Below are positions 10,701 through 17,808 of a stretch of 64,000 nucleotides of DNA, piece after piece. Below the pieces are notes generated by a model, which saw only the letters and a program-made list of their open reading frames with translations, did no database searches and was not told the DNA's origin. How positions within the stretch are numbered: the stretch's first letter is position 1; each line of letters opens with the position of its first letter. This stretch comes from Lewinellaceae bacterium. GTDB taxonomy: Bacteria > Bacteroidota > Bacteroidia > Chitinophagales > Saprospiraceae. The position numbers were made by a program, and so were the translations under genes. The stretch is from positions 1,984,001-2,048,000 of the forward strand of contig JACJYN010000002.1 in NCBI GenBank assembly GCA_020636095.1. Direction: 5' to 3'.

Positions 10701-10974
10701 CATCCACCATATTGGATGCGCCGATCTGCACTTCCTGAGTAGTGTACCCCGTGTAGCTAAATATCAAAGTACTTCTGTCTTCCGGCAACCGTATCGAATA
10801 ACTGCCATCGATATCGGTAACCGTTCCGGTAGACGTGCCCTTTATGATCACATTGGCGCCGATCAACGGCTGGCCATTGTTATCGGTCACGGTTCCGGTG
10901 ATGGTGCGCTGGGCCATAGCCACGGCCAGGCTGAGCAGAACCATCGGCAAAACCAGTAAAAACCTCTTCATCAT
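7720..10974 (-). CDS. SusC/RagA-family TonB-dependent outer-membrane transporter (system 2)
   Basis: Outer-membrane import channel paired with SusD2. I place the start at the tandem ATG-ATG (10974/10971), because the signal peptide MKRFLLVLPMVLLSLAVAMA begins there, nearly identical to that of SusC1; an in-frame start further upstream would add a non-signal-like leader. About 1084 residues: CarboxypepD-regulatory-like domain RTITGTVTDNNGQPLIGAN, plug with ALGIERDEKSLGYAVQ (a TonB-box/plug pattern of the ALGI type), the SusC signature ITIRGNSSLLGNNQPLIVVD, then a barrel ending in GVSLRVQF. No clear -33/-7 promoter was found in the 340 bp upstream, which otherwise looks gene-free. Confidence 0.95.
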   Translation of the reverse strand: MMKRFLLVLPMVLLSLAVAMAQRTITGTVTDNNGQPLIGANVIIKGTSTGTVTDIDGSYSIRLPEDRSTLIFSYTGYTTQEVQIGASNMVDVTLSEGIILEAAVVTALGIERDEKSLGYAVQSLEGDQIQQVAEPDPLRALQGKVAGVNILGSSGAPGSATRITIRGNSSLLGNNQPLIVVDGIPYDNSEYRTNLGLNGGGAYANRMADIDPNNIETINILRGAAAASLWGSRAANGVIMITTKTGSRQKKGLGISVSSTLAFEEIANLPDYQNSYGTGTNFNYQQVNGSWGAPFVGATPYATLKEIPHWYQGRLGFDELDGVTVPYRAYPDNVEKLFRTGVTSDNSISITSGGENASVGATISYLSNEGYVPNTRFTRAAFSVGGSAQLSDRFSLSANLNYTRTDQDGVISGVGALGGNNPSAFARSLYLGRNWDIHGQPFQNPIDMGSEFMVGRGTADNPLWSYRNAGFRSDVDRIASVLNGRYRIVDGLAINYRVGLNAYSQRNSEFIRPGSTGPSSNPGVGQITDHDIAYQEIESNLFLEYETNLSNNLTLNALVGHNLNQTTVDQQAFQGLNYVIFDIDDLDNTNNVVPYILPDGSPGYQRSRLYGVYSELRFGFNSWAYLNLSGRNDWSSTLPVDNRSYFYPSVSASFSILDALAISPKNIDFVKVRGGWAQVGNDTDPYLLNKVYNVNSVLVTNPAPTASFPFTPTGGTTTPALTLTDIERNPDLKPERTNELEVGLDVRLFGGLVTLDATYYDKRSKDQIATVSVPNSSGFEQYLTNFGEISNKGVEVALGITPFRNEKGFTWNTFTTFTRNRNVVEKLTEGVTEVQVEQGSSFAGSVIAVHRPGEEFGLLLGSVDLRDDEGNLLIDRSNGQLIRAPQPDIVGNPNPDFRLGFINTFSWKGFSLRAVLDWQQGGDLFSNTVLSLLGRGVTKDTEGREVMKVIPGFYGDPNTLQPVLTESGEKVPNQTMVEVNTLYFGETFAINGADEWAVFDASYLKLREVALSYSLPSRLLENTPFTGASLSLTGRNLWFTAPGFPEHTNFDPEVNQFGSTNKQGIEYSATPTVRRYGVSLRVQF

Positions 10975-11316
10975 GAAATGAATTTTGATTAAAAAATAGG
11001 TATAGAGTAGGGCTTGCCACGATAGCAGGAGGCACAGCAACTGCCCGGTATGGCAAGCATAGCATTCCCCTTCATCCATCTGTACCAGTATGCCGGCAGC
11101 AGCGAATGAAACAGGTTTATTGGCTGTTCATTGCGAGGTTAACAGCCTCTTGCGAGCTCGGAAGTAAAGTTTGATGAAAAGGCAGGTTAATGTCTGCGAT
11201 AAAAGCTAGTAGGCGAAACAAAAGGTTGCCGGGCTTATCTCCCGGCAACAGAAATACGGATTAGTATGAAAAAAACTCTCAATAGTTCCAAAATTGAATC
11301 AGCGCGCCATTCGCAC

Positions 11317-11940
11317 TCATACCATACCCACCTTGGCGGCCTTGATCAGGGCCTCATGGCGGGAGTTGACTTTTAGCTTTCGGTATATGTTCTTGAGGTG
11401 AAACCGCACTGTATTCGGGCTGACAAACAACCGTTCGCCAATCTTCCGATAACTGTATCCCTTACAAAGCAGGGCCATAACGTCGAACTCCCGTTTGGAT
11501 AATAAAGGCAACGGATTTTCCAACTGGCTGAAGGATGTCACTACCCGCTTAGCTACGGAAGGGCTCATAGGCGCACCGCCGGCCTTGACGTCCCGGATGG
11601 CGTTCAGCAAACAGGACGGAAAAAAGGTTTTGGAAATGTACCCGAGGGCGCCCGCTTTGAAGGCGGTGAAGATCTGTTCTTCACGCAGGGAGTTGGTAAA
11701 CATGATGACCCTAAGCCCCGGCATCTCCTCCAGAAGAAGGCGCACACAATCGGCGCCCTGCATATCGGGCAGGTCGGTTTCGATAAGGAGGACGTCGGAA
11801 GGGCAATCCGGTAAGCCTTTCAGGGCAGACTGCCCATTGGCGTACGAGCCAAGGCAACAGAAACCGTCACTGGTTTCCAGTATGCCCTGAACGCCTTCTC
11901 TCACGTCCCGTTTGGCATCTACAATTGCAACGGAAATCAT
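11317..11940 (-). CDS. NarL/LuxR-type response regulator with degenerate receiver domain
   Basis: DNA-binding transcription factor of 207 residues. The start is set at the ATG at 11940 because the receiver beta-1 strand (MISVAIVDAKRDV) begins there. The receiver (about 1-120) keeps T82 and K104 of the switch, but the phosphoacceptor position is Glu54 (LLIETDLPDMQG, where active regulators have Asp), and the acidic pair after beta-1 is D8-A9 rather than D-D. The LuxR-type helix-turn-helix (about 140-205) is intact: LSKREFDVMALLCKGYSYRK, then SPNTVRFHLKNIYRKL. It is probably phosphorylation-independent or ligand-gated; Glu can mimic phospho-Asp. It lies upstream of the Sus2 operon in the same orientation and is a candidate regulator of it, by position only. 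Confidence 0.88.
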   Translation of the reverse strand: MISVAIVDAKRDVREGVQGILETSDGFCCLGSYANGQSALKGLPDCPSDVLLIETDLPDMQGADCVRLLLEEMPGLRVIMFTNSLREEQIFTAFKAGALGYISKTFFPSCLLNAIRDVKAGGAPMSPSVAKRVVTSFSQLENPLPLLSKREFDVMALLCKGYSYRKIGERLFVSPNTVRFHLKNIYRKLKVNSRHEALIKAAKVGMV

Positions 11941-12052
11941 TTTTAGTCGGGTGTATTCAGTTATCAAGGACAACACTAATTTTTCAGGGTTGCCTCTTGC
12001 TTTACATTGTCCCTAAGATGCGGCTAAATTTACCGTGAATCAAGTTCGCATC

Positions 12053-12080
12053 GGCCGGATTGTATAAACCGGCCCTTTTT
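12053..12080 (+). terminator. Possible GC hairpin with T-run
   Basis: GGCCGG (12053-12058) and CCGGCC (12069-12074) form a 6-bp GC stem followed on the plus strand by CTTTTT. The flanking genes are both on the minus strand, so a plus-strand terminator has no obvious client. It might dampen read-through between the ROK gene and the regulator gene, or block antisense transcription. The rest of 11941-12198 shows no gene. Confidence 0.3.
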
Positions 12081-12198
12081 AAGGATCAATGCCTTTTTCT
12101 ACTACCCCAATGTACAAGTATATCCAGCGCGATCATACTACATACCTGGGTAGTTGAAAGCATTTGTGTGGAGGATGACATAAGAGCTTTCCCATTCC

Positions 12199-13107
12199 TC
12201 ACCTCACCAGCAGCGCTGCTCCAAACACGCCGGCGCTGTCCCCCAGCCGGGGCTTCAGGAATTTCGTTTGCAGGCTGTTGTTGAAAACGAATTGCTTCGC
12301 GGCGGTTACTCCTTCGGTGTAGAGCAGGTTGATATTACCCAGGCCGCCGCCCAGGACGACCACGTCGGGGTCCAGAATGTTGATGACTCCGGCGATGCCT
12401 TTGCCGAAAAAGTGAGTGAGGCGCGCCATGGTGGCCAAAGCGGCCTCATCATTGCCGGCTCTGTAGCGCTCGACGACCTGAGGCAGCTTTCGCTCCTGCC
12501 CGGCCAGCTGAGCGTAATACTTTTCCAGCGCCGGGCCGGAGATGACCGTCTCCACGCAACCAACCCGCCCGCAGTAGCAGGGCCCGCCCGATTCGTCCAG
12601 AAAGTTGTGCCCCCATTCTCCGGCGATTCGGTGCCGCCCCTCCAGCAGTTTACCGTTGATGACGGCCCCACCGCCTACGCCGGTGCCCATAATCACCCCA
12701 AATATCGTTTTGGCCTCCGGGGCCTGCTCTTTTACAATGCCCAATTGGGCTTCGGCAACAACAAAACAATTGGCATCATTGGCCAACGTTACAGGAATAC
12801 CCAGCGCTGCTTCCAGGTCTTTGAGTAATGGCTGGCCGTTGAGGACAGTAGTGTTGCAGTTCTTCATGGTTTGTGTATCCGGGTCCAGCACACCCGGGCT
12901 ACCTACGCCCAGCTTGTCCGGTTGCAGGCCCGAAGCTTCCCGCAGCAGATTCACCAACCGGGCGGCCTGGGCCACGATGTGCGCATAGCCTTTTTCCGCC
13001 TCGGTTGGAATGCGCAAGCGCGATATTACATCGAGGGATGATGGATTTTTAAGCGTAACTCCTTCGATCTTAGTTCCGCCCAGATCGATTCCCCATAGTG
13101 GTTCCAT
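12199..13107 (-). CDS. ROK-family sugar kinase (glucokinase/fructokinase-like)
   Basis: Cytoplasmic kinase that phosphorylates a hexose using ATP. 302 residues from ATG 13107, chosen because the N-terminal phosphate-binding motif MEPLWGIDLGGTKIEGVTLK follows directly; a longer start would add a low-quality 23-residue leader. ROK hallmarks are visible: the second glycine-rich loop GVIMGTGVGGGAVING, the catalytic-region EWGHN, and the zinc site CYCGRVGCVET with its Cys cluster and Glu (about residues 177-190). The motif GEWGHN-x10-CYCGRxGC fits a kinase rather than a DNA-binding ROK repressor, and there is no N-terminal helix-turn-helix. It may process sugar taken up by the neighbouring Sus systems; the exact sugar is not determined. 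Confidence 0.9.
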   Translation of the reverse strand: MEPLWGIDLGGTKIEGVTLKNPSSLDVISRLRIPTEAEKGYAHIVAQAARLVNLLREASGLQPDKLGVGSPGVLDPDTQTMKNCNTTVLNGQPLLKDLEAALGIPVTLANDANCFVVAEAQLGIVKEQAPEAKTIFGVIMGTGVGGGAVINGKLLEGRHRIAGEWGHNFLDESGGPCYCGRVGCVETVISGPALEKYYAQLAGQERKLPQVVERYRAGNDEAALATMARLTHFFGKGIAGVINILDPDVVVLGGGLGNINLLYTEGVTAAKQFVFNNSLQTKFLKPRLGDSAGVFGAALLVR

Positions 13108-13135
13108 TCGCAATATTTTTAATTTGCCGGGTATA

Positions 13136-13299
13136 AGAGCTTGTTGGGAATTTATCCTTTGGGCTGAAATCGCCACTTTTTCGCTTACACTGCGTTGCAG
13201 AACCGAGTTTCGTAGCCCTGCTACGATCCCGAACCTGCGCCTTGTTTAAGCAAAAAATTGACTGGTTTCATCACCAAAAACAAATCCCCAACAAGCTCT
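13136..13299. repeat. Dispersed imperfect palindrome, copy 1 (164 bp)
   Basis: Bounded by AGAGCTTGTTGGGAATTT (13136-13153) and its near-perfect complement (13282-13299, 17 of 18). The interior, read on the minus strand, contains GCTACG, GCAACGCAG and GCGAAAAAG in the same order and similar spacing as copy 4 at 58046-58244. It fills the space between the divergent ROK and esterase genes and lies outside the coding regions of both. Confidence 0.65.
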
Positions 13300-13397
13300 A
13301 AAATAGCCACCTTATTTGATAATTTGCGTAGAAGCACCGGAGCGATTCCACTTTTTTTAAGGTTACCATGGCACAATTAGTGGGAATACCAATAACC

Positions 13398-13424
13398 TTT
13401 GCTGCTCATTATTTCTTAATTTTG
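13398..13424 (+). promoter_or_regulatory. Bacteroidota -7 promoter element for esterase/pepA cluster
   Basis: TAATTTTG (13417-13424) matches the -7 consensus TAnnTTTG exactly. The only upstream TTTG (13398-13401) is 15 nt away rather than the usual 19-21, so the -33 part is weak. A start near 13431 would leave a 75-nt leader before the ATG at 13506 and supports that start over an upstream ATG at 13368. Confidence 0.45.
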
Positions 13425-13505
13425 TGGACTTTGGGGAAAGCAAGCCCAACGGCAGCCCTACACAATCAACTGCCTACCGGCCGCCCCGCAACAGGAAAAC
13501 GTAAT

Positions 13506-14642
13506 ATGACCGGCGAGCAACCGTCACCTCAACATACCGCTAAAGGCAGTGAAAGCCTGTCGATACAACTGGCTACAACTGATGACCGGAGTGAACCCGT
13601 TTACATTGCCGGTAACTTCAACGGCTGGAAAACGGGGGACGAACAGTACCGCATGGAGCAGGAAGGCCCAGGCTTGTTTAGCTTCATTTTCAAGAATAAA
13701 CACTTATTGCCCGGCCAGTTGGAATATAAATACCATCGGGGTAGTTGGGAGGCCGCCGAGCTCGATGAGCATGGCAACCCCGCTGCGAACCGGAGGCTGG
13801 AAACCCGGGCGGTAGAGGAAGTAAGCGATCATGTTCCCCGCTGGCGGAAAAACGGGCTGGCCTACGATCCGGCATTGCTGCCGCAAATACAGGTTATATC
13901 CGAGCAGTTCGAGATTCCGCAATTGATCAAAACCCGCCGTATTGCCGCCCTGCTCCCTTACGATTATCAGAAAAGCAGTAAACGCTATCCCGTGCTTTAC
14001 CTTCAGGACGGCCAGAACCTTTTCGACGATTACGCCCCCTTCGGCAACTGGGGGGTGGACAAAAAACTGGCCGTGATGGCCGAACGCGGGATCGGCGATG
14101 TGATCATTATTTCCATCGACCACGCCGAAAAAGACCGGATTGATGAATTCACACCTTCCCACCGTACCAAACTGGGCTATGGCGATGGCAAAAAATATGT
14201 CCGCTTCCTGGCCGACACCCTGAAATCTTACGTCGATAAAAACTTTCGAACCCTCCCGGAACGGGAACACACCGGCATCGGTGGCAGCTCAATGGGGGGG
14301 CTGATCAGTATCTACGCCGGACTTATGTATCCGGAAGTTTATGGCAAACTGATGATTTTTTCCCCCTCTTTATGGGTGATGCCCAACATCCACTTCCACT
14401 TCCTGAATTTTAATGATTCCCAGGATATGGAGATTTATCTTTACGGCGGTGAAGAAGAAAGCGCCAATATGGTTCCCAATCTCCGGCGGTTCCAGAAGGC
14501 TTTCGAAGATAGCGGCAATGCAAACGTTAAATTCCAGCTCTCTGTTGACCCCCGGGGCCAGCACAATGAAGCCCGCTGGGGGGAAGAATTCCCCCGGGCA
14601 GTGGAGTGGTTGTTTTTCAATAACAAAGAAGCCAAAAAATGA
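13506..14642 (+). CDS. CBM48/E-set domain fused to an esterase-D-like alpha/beta hydrolase
   Basis: A 378-residue protein. Start at 13506 (MTGEQPSPQ, preceded by AGGAAA and placed downstream of the promoter). An N-terminal immunoglobulin-like glycogen/starch-binding fold of the AMPK/CBM48 type (about residues 15-90: EPVYIAGNFNGWKTGDEQY, then LEYKYHRGSWE) precedes an esterase domain (about 130-378) with PVLYLQDGQNLFDD and the nucleophile elbow GIGGSSMGGLISIYAG. A possible charge-relay His lies in GQHNEARW near the end. It has no signal peptide in this start model, so a cytosolic location is likely. The domain pair recalls enterochelin-esterase and feruloyl/acetyl-xylan esterase families; the true ester substrate is unknown. 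It overlaps pepA by 4 bp (ATGA), so the two are co-translated. Confidence 0.85.
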   Translation: MTGEQPSPQHTAKGSESLSIQLATTDDRSEPVYIAGNFNGWKTGDEQYRMEQEGPGLFSFIFKNKHLLPGQLEYKYHRGSWEAAELDEHGNPAANRRLETRAVEEVSDHVPRWRKNGLAYDPALLPQIQVISEQFEIPQLIKTRRIAALLPYDYQKSSKRYPVLYLQDGQNLFDDYAPFGNWGVDKKLAVMAERGIGDVIIISIDHAEKDRIDEFTPSHRTKLGYGDGKKYVRFLADTLKSYVDKNFRTLPEREHTGIGGSSMGGLISIYAGLMYPEVYGKLMIFSPSLWVMPNIHFHFLNFNDSQDMEIYLYGGEEESANMVPNLRRFQKAFEDSGNANVKFQLSVDPRGQHNEARWGEEFPRAVEWLFFNNKEAKK

Positions 14643-16126
14643 TCCTGAAAATTACCCCTACCCTGAAAAGCACGCCTCCGGTTGTCATCGTGCCGGTTGC
14701 CGCCGGAGATTCTCTGCCAGCGGCCATCCGGGCCCTGGCCGACGCCACCGGAATTAAGGCAACCCTGATAGAGCGCGATTTTAAAGCAGAGCCAGGAGAA
14801 GTAAACCTGTTATATAAAGATACAACCCGTTTTTTCCTTCTGGGCCTGGGGCCATCTCCAACCTTTCAGGACATGCTAAAGGCCTTTCGGTCCTTCTCCA
14901 ATAAATACCGGCAAAAGCTCTCCGAAACCGTAGGCATCAGCCTGTTACACCAGAACCTTTCCGGCGATGCAGCCACCTGGGTGGAAGCGGCAGTTAACGG
15001 GCTGGCTCTTGGCGCCTACCAAATCGGCCGCTACAAGAAAGTACCGAACGGCAATGGCCATGTATTGGCAGGCCCCCATGCTTCCATCGAAATCCTGGTG
15101 GAACAAAGCCTGGCTGAAAGTTGTGAACGGGCGGCTCAACACGGCTGGGCCATTGCCGAGACCCAGATGAGCATCTTCCATCTGGTCAATGCTCCCAGCA
15201 ATAAGAAAAACCCGGCCGACCTTGCCCAATGGGCACTGGATTCAGGAAAAAAATACGGCTACCAGGTCAAAGCCCTGGGTAAGGAACAGATTCTTGCGGA
15301 AGGGCTGCACGCCCTGCTGGCCGTCAACCGGGGTAGTGAATACCCGCCCGCCTTTATCATTATGGAATACCGCCCGAAAAAGGAACCTGCCAACGGGCTG
15401 AAAAAAATTGGCCTGGTGGGGAAAGGAGTCACCTTCGACACCGGAGGCCTCTCGATCAAACCCTCCGCCAACATGCACTATATGAAAAGTGACATGGGGG
15501 GAGCGGCGGCGGTTTTTGGCGCCATAGAGGCCGCCGCCAAATTGCAACTGCCCGTCCACCTGATCGGGATCGTCCCCTCTACCGACAACAGTGTGGACGC
15601 CAAGTCTATCAAACCCAGCGATGTGATCGACTCTTATAGCGGAAAGACCATCGAAGTGATCGATACGGATGCAGAAGGTCGCCTGATCCTGGCCGACGGG
15701 CTGTGTTATATGGCCAGAAATTACAAGCCGGATACCATGATCAACCTGGCCACCCTGACCGGAAGCACCGTCCGCACCTTTGGCTACCACGCCGCCGGGC
15801 TGTTTTCTAATAATGACACCCTTGCCGCCCAGCTCTTCGCCGCTGGTGAACGCACCGGAGAGCGAAGCTGGCGCCTCCCTCTGTGGGATGCTTACAAAGA
15901 CGACATCAAATCGGATGTGGCCGACCTGCGCAATTTCAGCGGGCGCCCCATAGCCGGCGCCATCGGCGCCGCCAAGTTCCTGGAGGCCTTTATCGAAGGC
16001 CACCCGGCATGGGCCCACCTCGATATCGCCGGCGTGGCGTTCAACGATTCGGAGTTCTCTTCCCAGAAAAGCGCCACCGCATTTGGTGTACGGCTTTTGC
16101 TGGATTATATTAGCCACCTGGATTAA
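14639..16126 (+). CDS. pepA: Leucyl aminopeptidase, peptidase family M17
   Basis: Cytosolic two-zinc aminopeptidase that removes N-terminal residues from peptides. At 495 residues it has normal family length. The N-terminal half is the variable macro-like domain; the catalytic half carries the metal and active-site motifs KGVTFDTGGLSIKP, MKSDMGGAAAV and the M17 signature DTDAEGRLILADGL, followed by the conserved TLTGS segment. The ATG overlaps the stop of the esterase gene by 4 bp. The following ATP-grasp gene starts 28 bp downstream, so the three genes probably form one operon. I see no missing residue. Confidence 0.94.
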   Translation: MILKITPTLKSTPPVVIVPVAAGDSLPAAIRALADATGIKATLIERDFKAEPGEVNLLYKDTTRFFLLGLGPSPTFQDMLKAFRSFSNKYRQKLSETVGISLLHQNLSGDAATWVEAAVNGLALGAYQIGRYKKVPNGNGHVLAGPHASIEILVEQSLAESCERAAQHGWAIAETQMSIFHLVNAPSNKKNPADLAQWALDSGKKYGYQVKALGKEQILAEGLHALLAVNRGSEYPPAFIIMEYRPKKEPANGLKKIGLVGKGVTFDTGGLSIKPSANMHYMKSDMGGAAAVFGAIEAAAKLQLPVHLIGIVPSTDNSVDAKSIKPSDVIDSYSGKTIEVIDTDAEGRLILADGLCYMARNYKPDTMINLATLTGSTVRTFGYHAAGLFSNNDTLAAQLFAAGERTGERSWRLPLWDAYKDDIKSDVADLRNFSGRPIAGAIGAAKFLEAFIEGHPAWAHLDIAGVAFNDSEFSSQKSATAFGVRLLLDYISHLD

Positions 16127-16154
16127 CTGCGAAAAACTAACTTAACCTCCTTCT

Positions 16155-17366
16155 ATGCGCCCAATCACCTTCCTCTGCATTTCCTGCTATTTCAAAGGGC
16201 AGGATTTCCTGCGCGCCTGTAAGGCTGCCGGCAATACCGTTTATCTCCTTACGCGAAAATCCCTGGAGCACCAGCCCTGGCCGAAGGAGGCGATTGACGA
16301 GTTTTTCTACATAGAATCTGAAGCGAACAGCCCGGAAAACCTGAGCAATATATCACGGGGGCTGGCCTGGCTCATGCGCAACAAAAAAATAGACCGCATT
16401 GTCGCAATCGATGATTTCGACGTCGAAAAGGCGGCCTTTTTGCGCGAAGAGTTCCGCATCCCCGGCATGGGCCAGACCACCGCCCGCTATTTTCGCGATA
16501 AACTGGCCATGCGGATCCGGGCTTCCGAAGCGGGCATTAACGTGCCGCCTTTCAGCGCGCTGTTTCACGATGCCGACATCAACTATTATATACTTCAAAC
16601 AGCCCCTCCCTGGGTCGTAAAACCGCGATCCGAGGCGTCAGCCACCGGCATCCGCAAAGTGCACAGCCGGGAAGAGTTGTGGCAGGTGGTCCACGAACTG
16701 GGCGACGAGCGCCACCACTTTCTGGTGGAACAGTTCAAACCGGGCGATGTGTACCACGTCGACGCCATCACCGCCGGTGGTAAAACCCAATTCTGCCGCA
16801 CTTCCCGATACCTCAACACCCCTCTGGAAGTGGCCCACGGGGGCGGCATTTTCCGCTCTCACACCATCGAGTTCGGCAGCGAGGAAGACAAAGCCCTGCA
16901 GCAGCTGAATACCCAGGTGATGAAAGCCTTCGGCATGCAGTTCAGCGCCTCTCATACGGAGTTCATCCAATCTAAAGAGGACGGCAAGTTCTATTTTCTG
17001 GAAACTTCCTCCCGGGTAGGAGGCGCCCACCTCGCCGAGATGGTGGAATTCTCTTCCGGGGTCAACCTTTGGGGAGAATGGGCGCGGCTGGAGAACGCTA
17101 TGGCCAGAGGAGAAACTTACCAGGCGCCAACGCCTGGCCATCAGTACACCGGTATCGTCGTCTCCCTCTCCCGCTTTCAGCATCCCGACAATTCCGGCTT
17201 CACCGAACCGGAGATCGTCTGGCGCCTGAACAAGGATTACCACATTGGCATGATCGTCCGCTCCGGCCGCCGCGAGCGCGTCCTGGAACTACTCGATCAG
17301 TACGCCGAACGCATTCATCGTGATTTCCACGCCAGCGCGCCGGTACCGAAGAAGCCGGTGGATTAG
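16155..17366 (+). CDS. ATP-grasp domain carboxylate-amine ligase-like protein
   Basis: A 403-residue cytosolic protein. An N-terminal pre-ATP-grasp Rossmann region (MRPITFLCISCYFKGQDFLR) is followed by an ATP-grasp fold from about residue 105: KLAMRIRASEAGINVPPFSAL, the nucleotide-binding lysine segment PPWVVKPRSEASATGIRKV and the metal/ATP-binding tail FIQSKEDGKFYFLETSSRVGGAHLAEM (Glu and Arg of the usual E-x-NxR pattern, here E-TSSR). The family joins a carboxylate to an amine or thiol through an acylphosphate, as in the biosynthesis of dipeptides or amino-acid conjugates. The substrate cannot be read. Location after a peptidase and an esterase suggests peptide or amino-acid metabolism, by context only. 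Confidence 0.85.
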   Translation: MRPITFLCISCYFKGQDFLRACKAAGNTVYLLTRKSLEHQPWPKEAIDEFFYIESEANSPENLSNISRGLAWLMRNKKIDRIVAIDDFDVEKAAFLREEFRIPGMGQTTARYFRDKLAMRIRASEAGINVPPFSALFHDADINYYILQTAPPWVVKPRSEASATGIRKVHSREELWQVVHELGDERHHFLVEQFKPGDVYHVDAITAGGKTQFCRTSRYLNTPLEVAHGGGIFRSHTIEFGSEEDKALQQLNTQVMKAFGMQFSASHTEFIQSKEDGKFYFLETSSRVGGAHLAEMVEFSSGVNLWGEWARLENAMARGETYQAPTPGHQYTGIVVSLSRFQHPDNSGFTEPEIVWRLNKDYHIGMIVRSGRRERVLELLDQYAERIHRDFHASAPVPKKPVD

Positions 17367-17393
17367 GGGACGCCTATTTATAGGCCGGTTCTG

Positions 17394-17514
17394 CGGTTTT
17401 GCGGTTTTGCGGTTTAAGGACACTTGGTTCTGGCTTCGCCAGGTTATGGTGTTGCGGTTATGGGGTTCCGGTGTTGTGGTATTATGGTGTTGCGGCCCGT
17501 CCATTTGGCCGGGT
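17394..17514. repeat. Degenerate GCGGTTTT / GGTTATGGTGTTGCGG repeat tract
   Basis: Three tandem GCGGTTTT-like units (about 17394-17415) are followed by degenerate copies of a GGT(T/A)ATGG(T/G)GTTGCGG-like unit to about 17514. The tract is G/T-biased on the plus strand and lies just after the ATP-grasp stop codon, at the boundary between the G+C-rich housekeeping DNA and the AT-rich island. No coding potential is convincing. Confidence 0.55.
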
Positions 17515-17623
17515 AAATGTTGCGGTATTCCAGTCGGAGAACCTTAATGCTTATGCTGCTTAGGATAGAACAAACTATAATTTTTCACCCACCTGCAATG
17601 TTAAAATTGTCTGGGCAGCTTGC

Positions 17624-17646
17624 AAAAAAAAAAAAAAAAAAAAAAA
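17624..17646. repeat. 23-nt homopolymeric A tract
   Basis: Twenty-three uninterrupted A residues in the 440-bp gap before the island's first gene. Otherwise the gap 17515-17808 shows no gene. Such a tract could be length-unstable or could affect promoter activity; either is inference. Confidence 0.8.
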
Positions 17647-17808
17647 TACTCAACATTGTACTACGCGTTCGATAGAGGAAAAAAGCGCTCTTGTGTTTCC
17701 TCTCTTTCAAACCATTATGAACAACCATACCGAAGCTTAAAGAACCACTTCCATTGCTAGCGTGAAGGTGGAGTGTCAATTTATTGGTTAACTTTAAAAT
17801 GTTGAATC

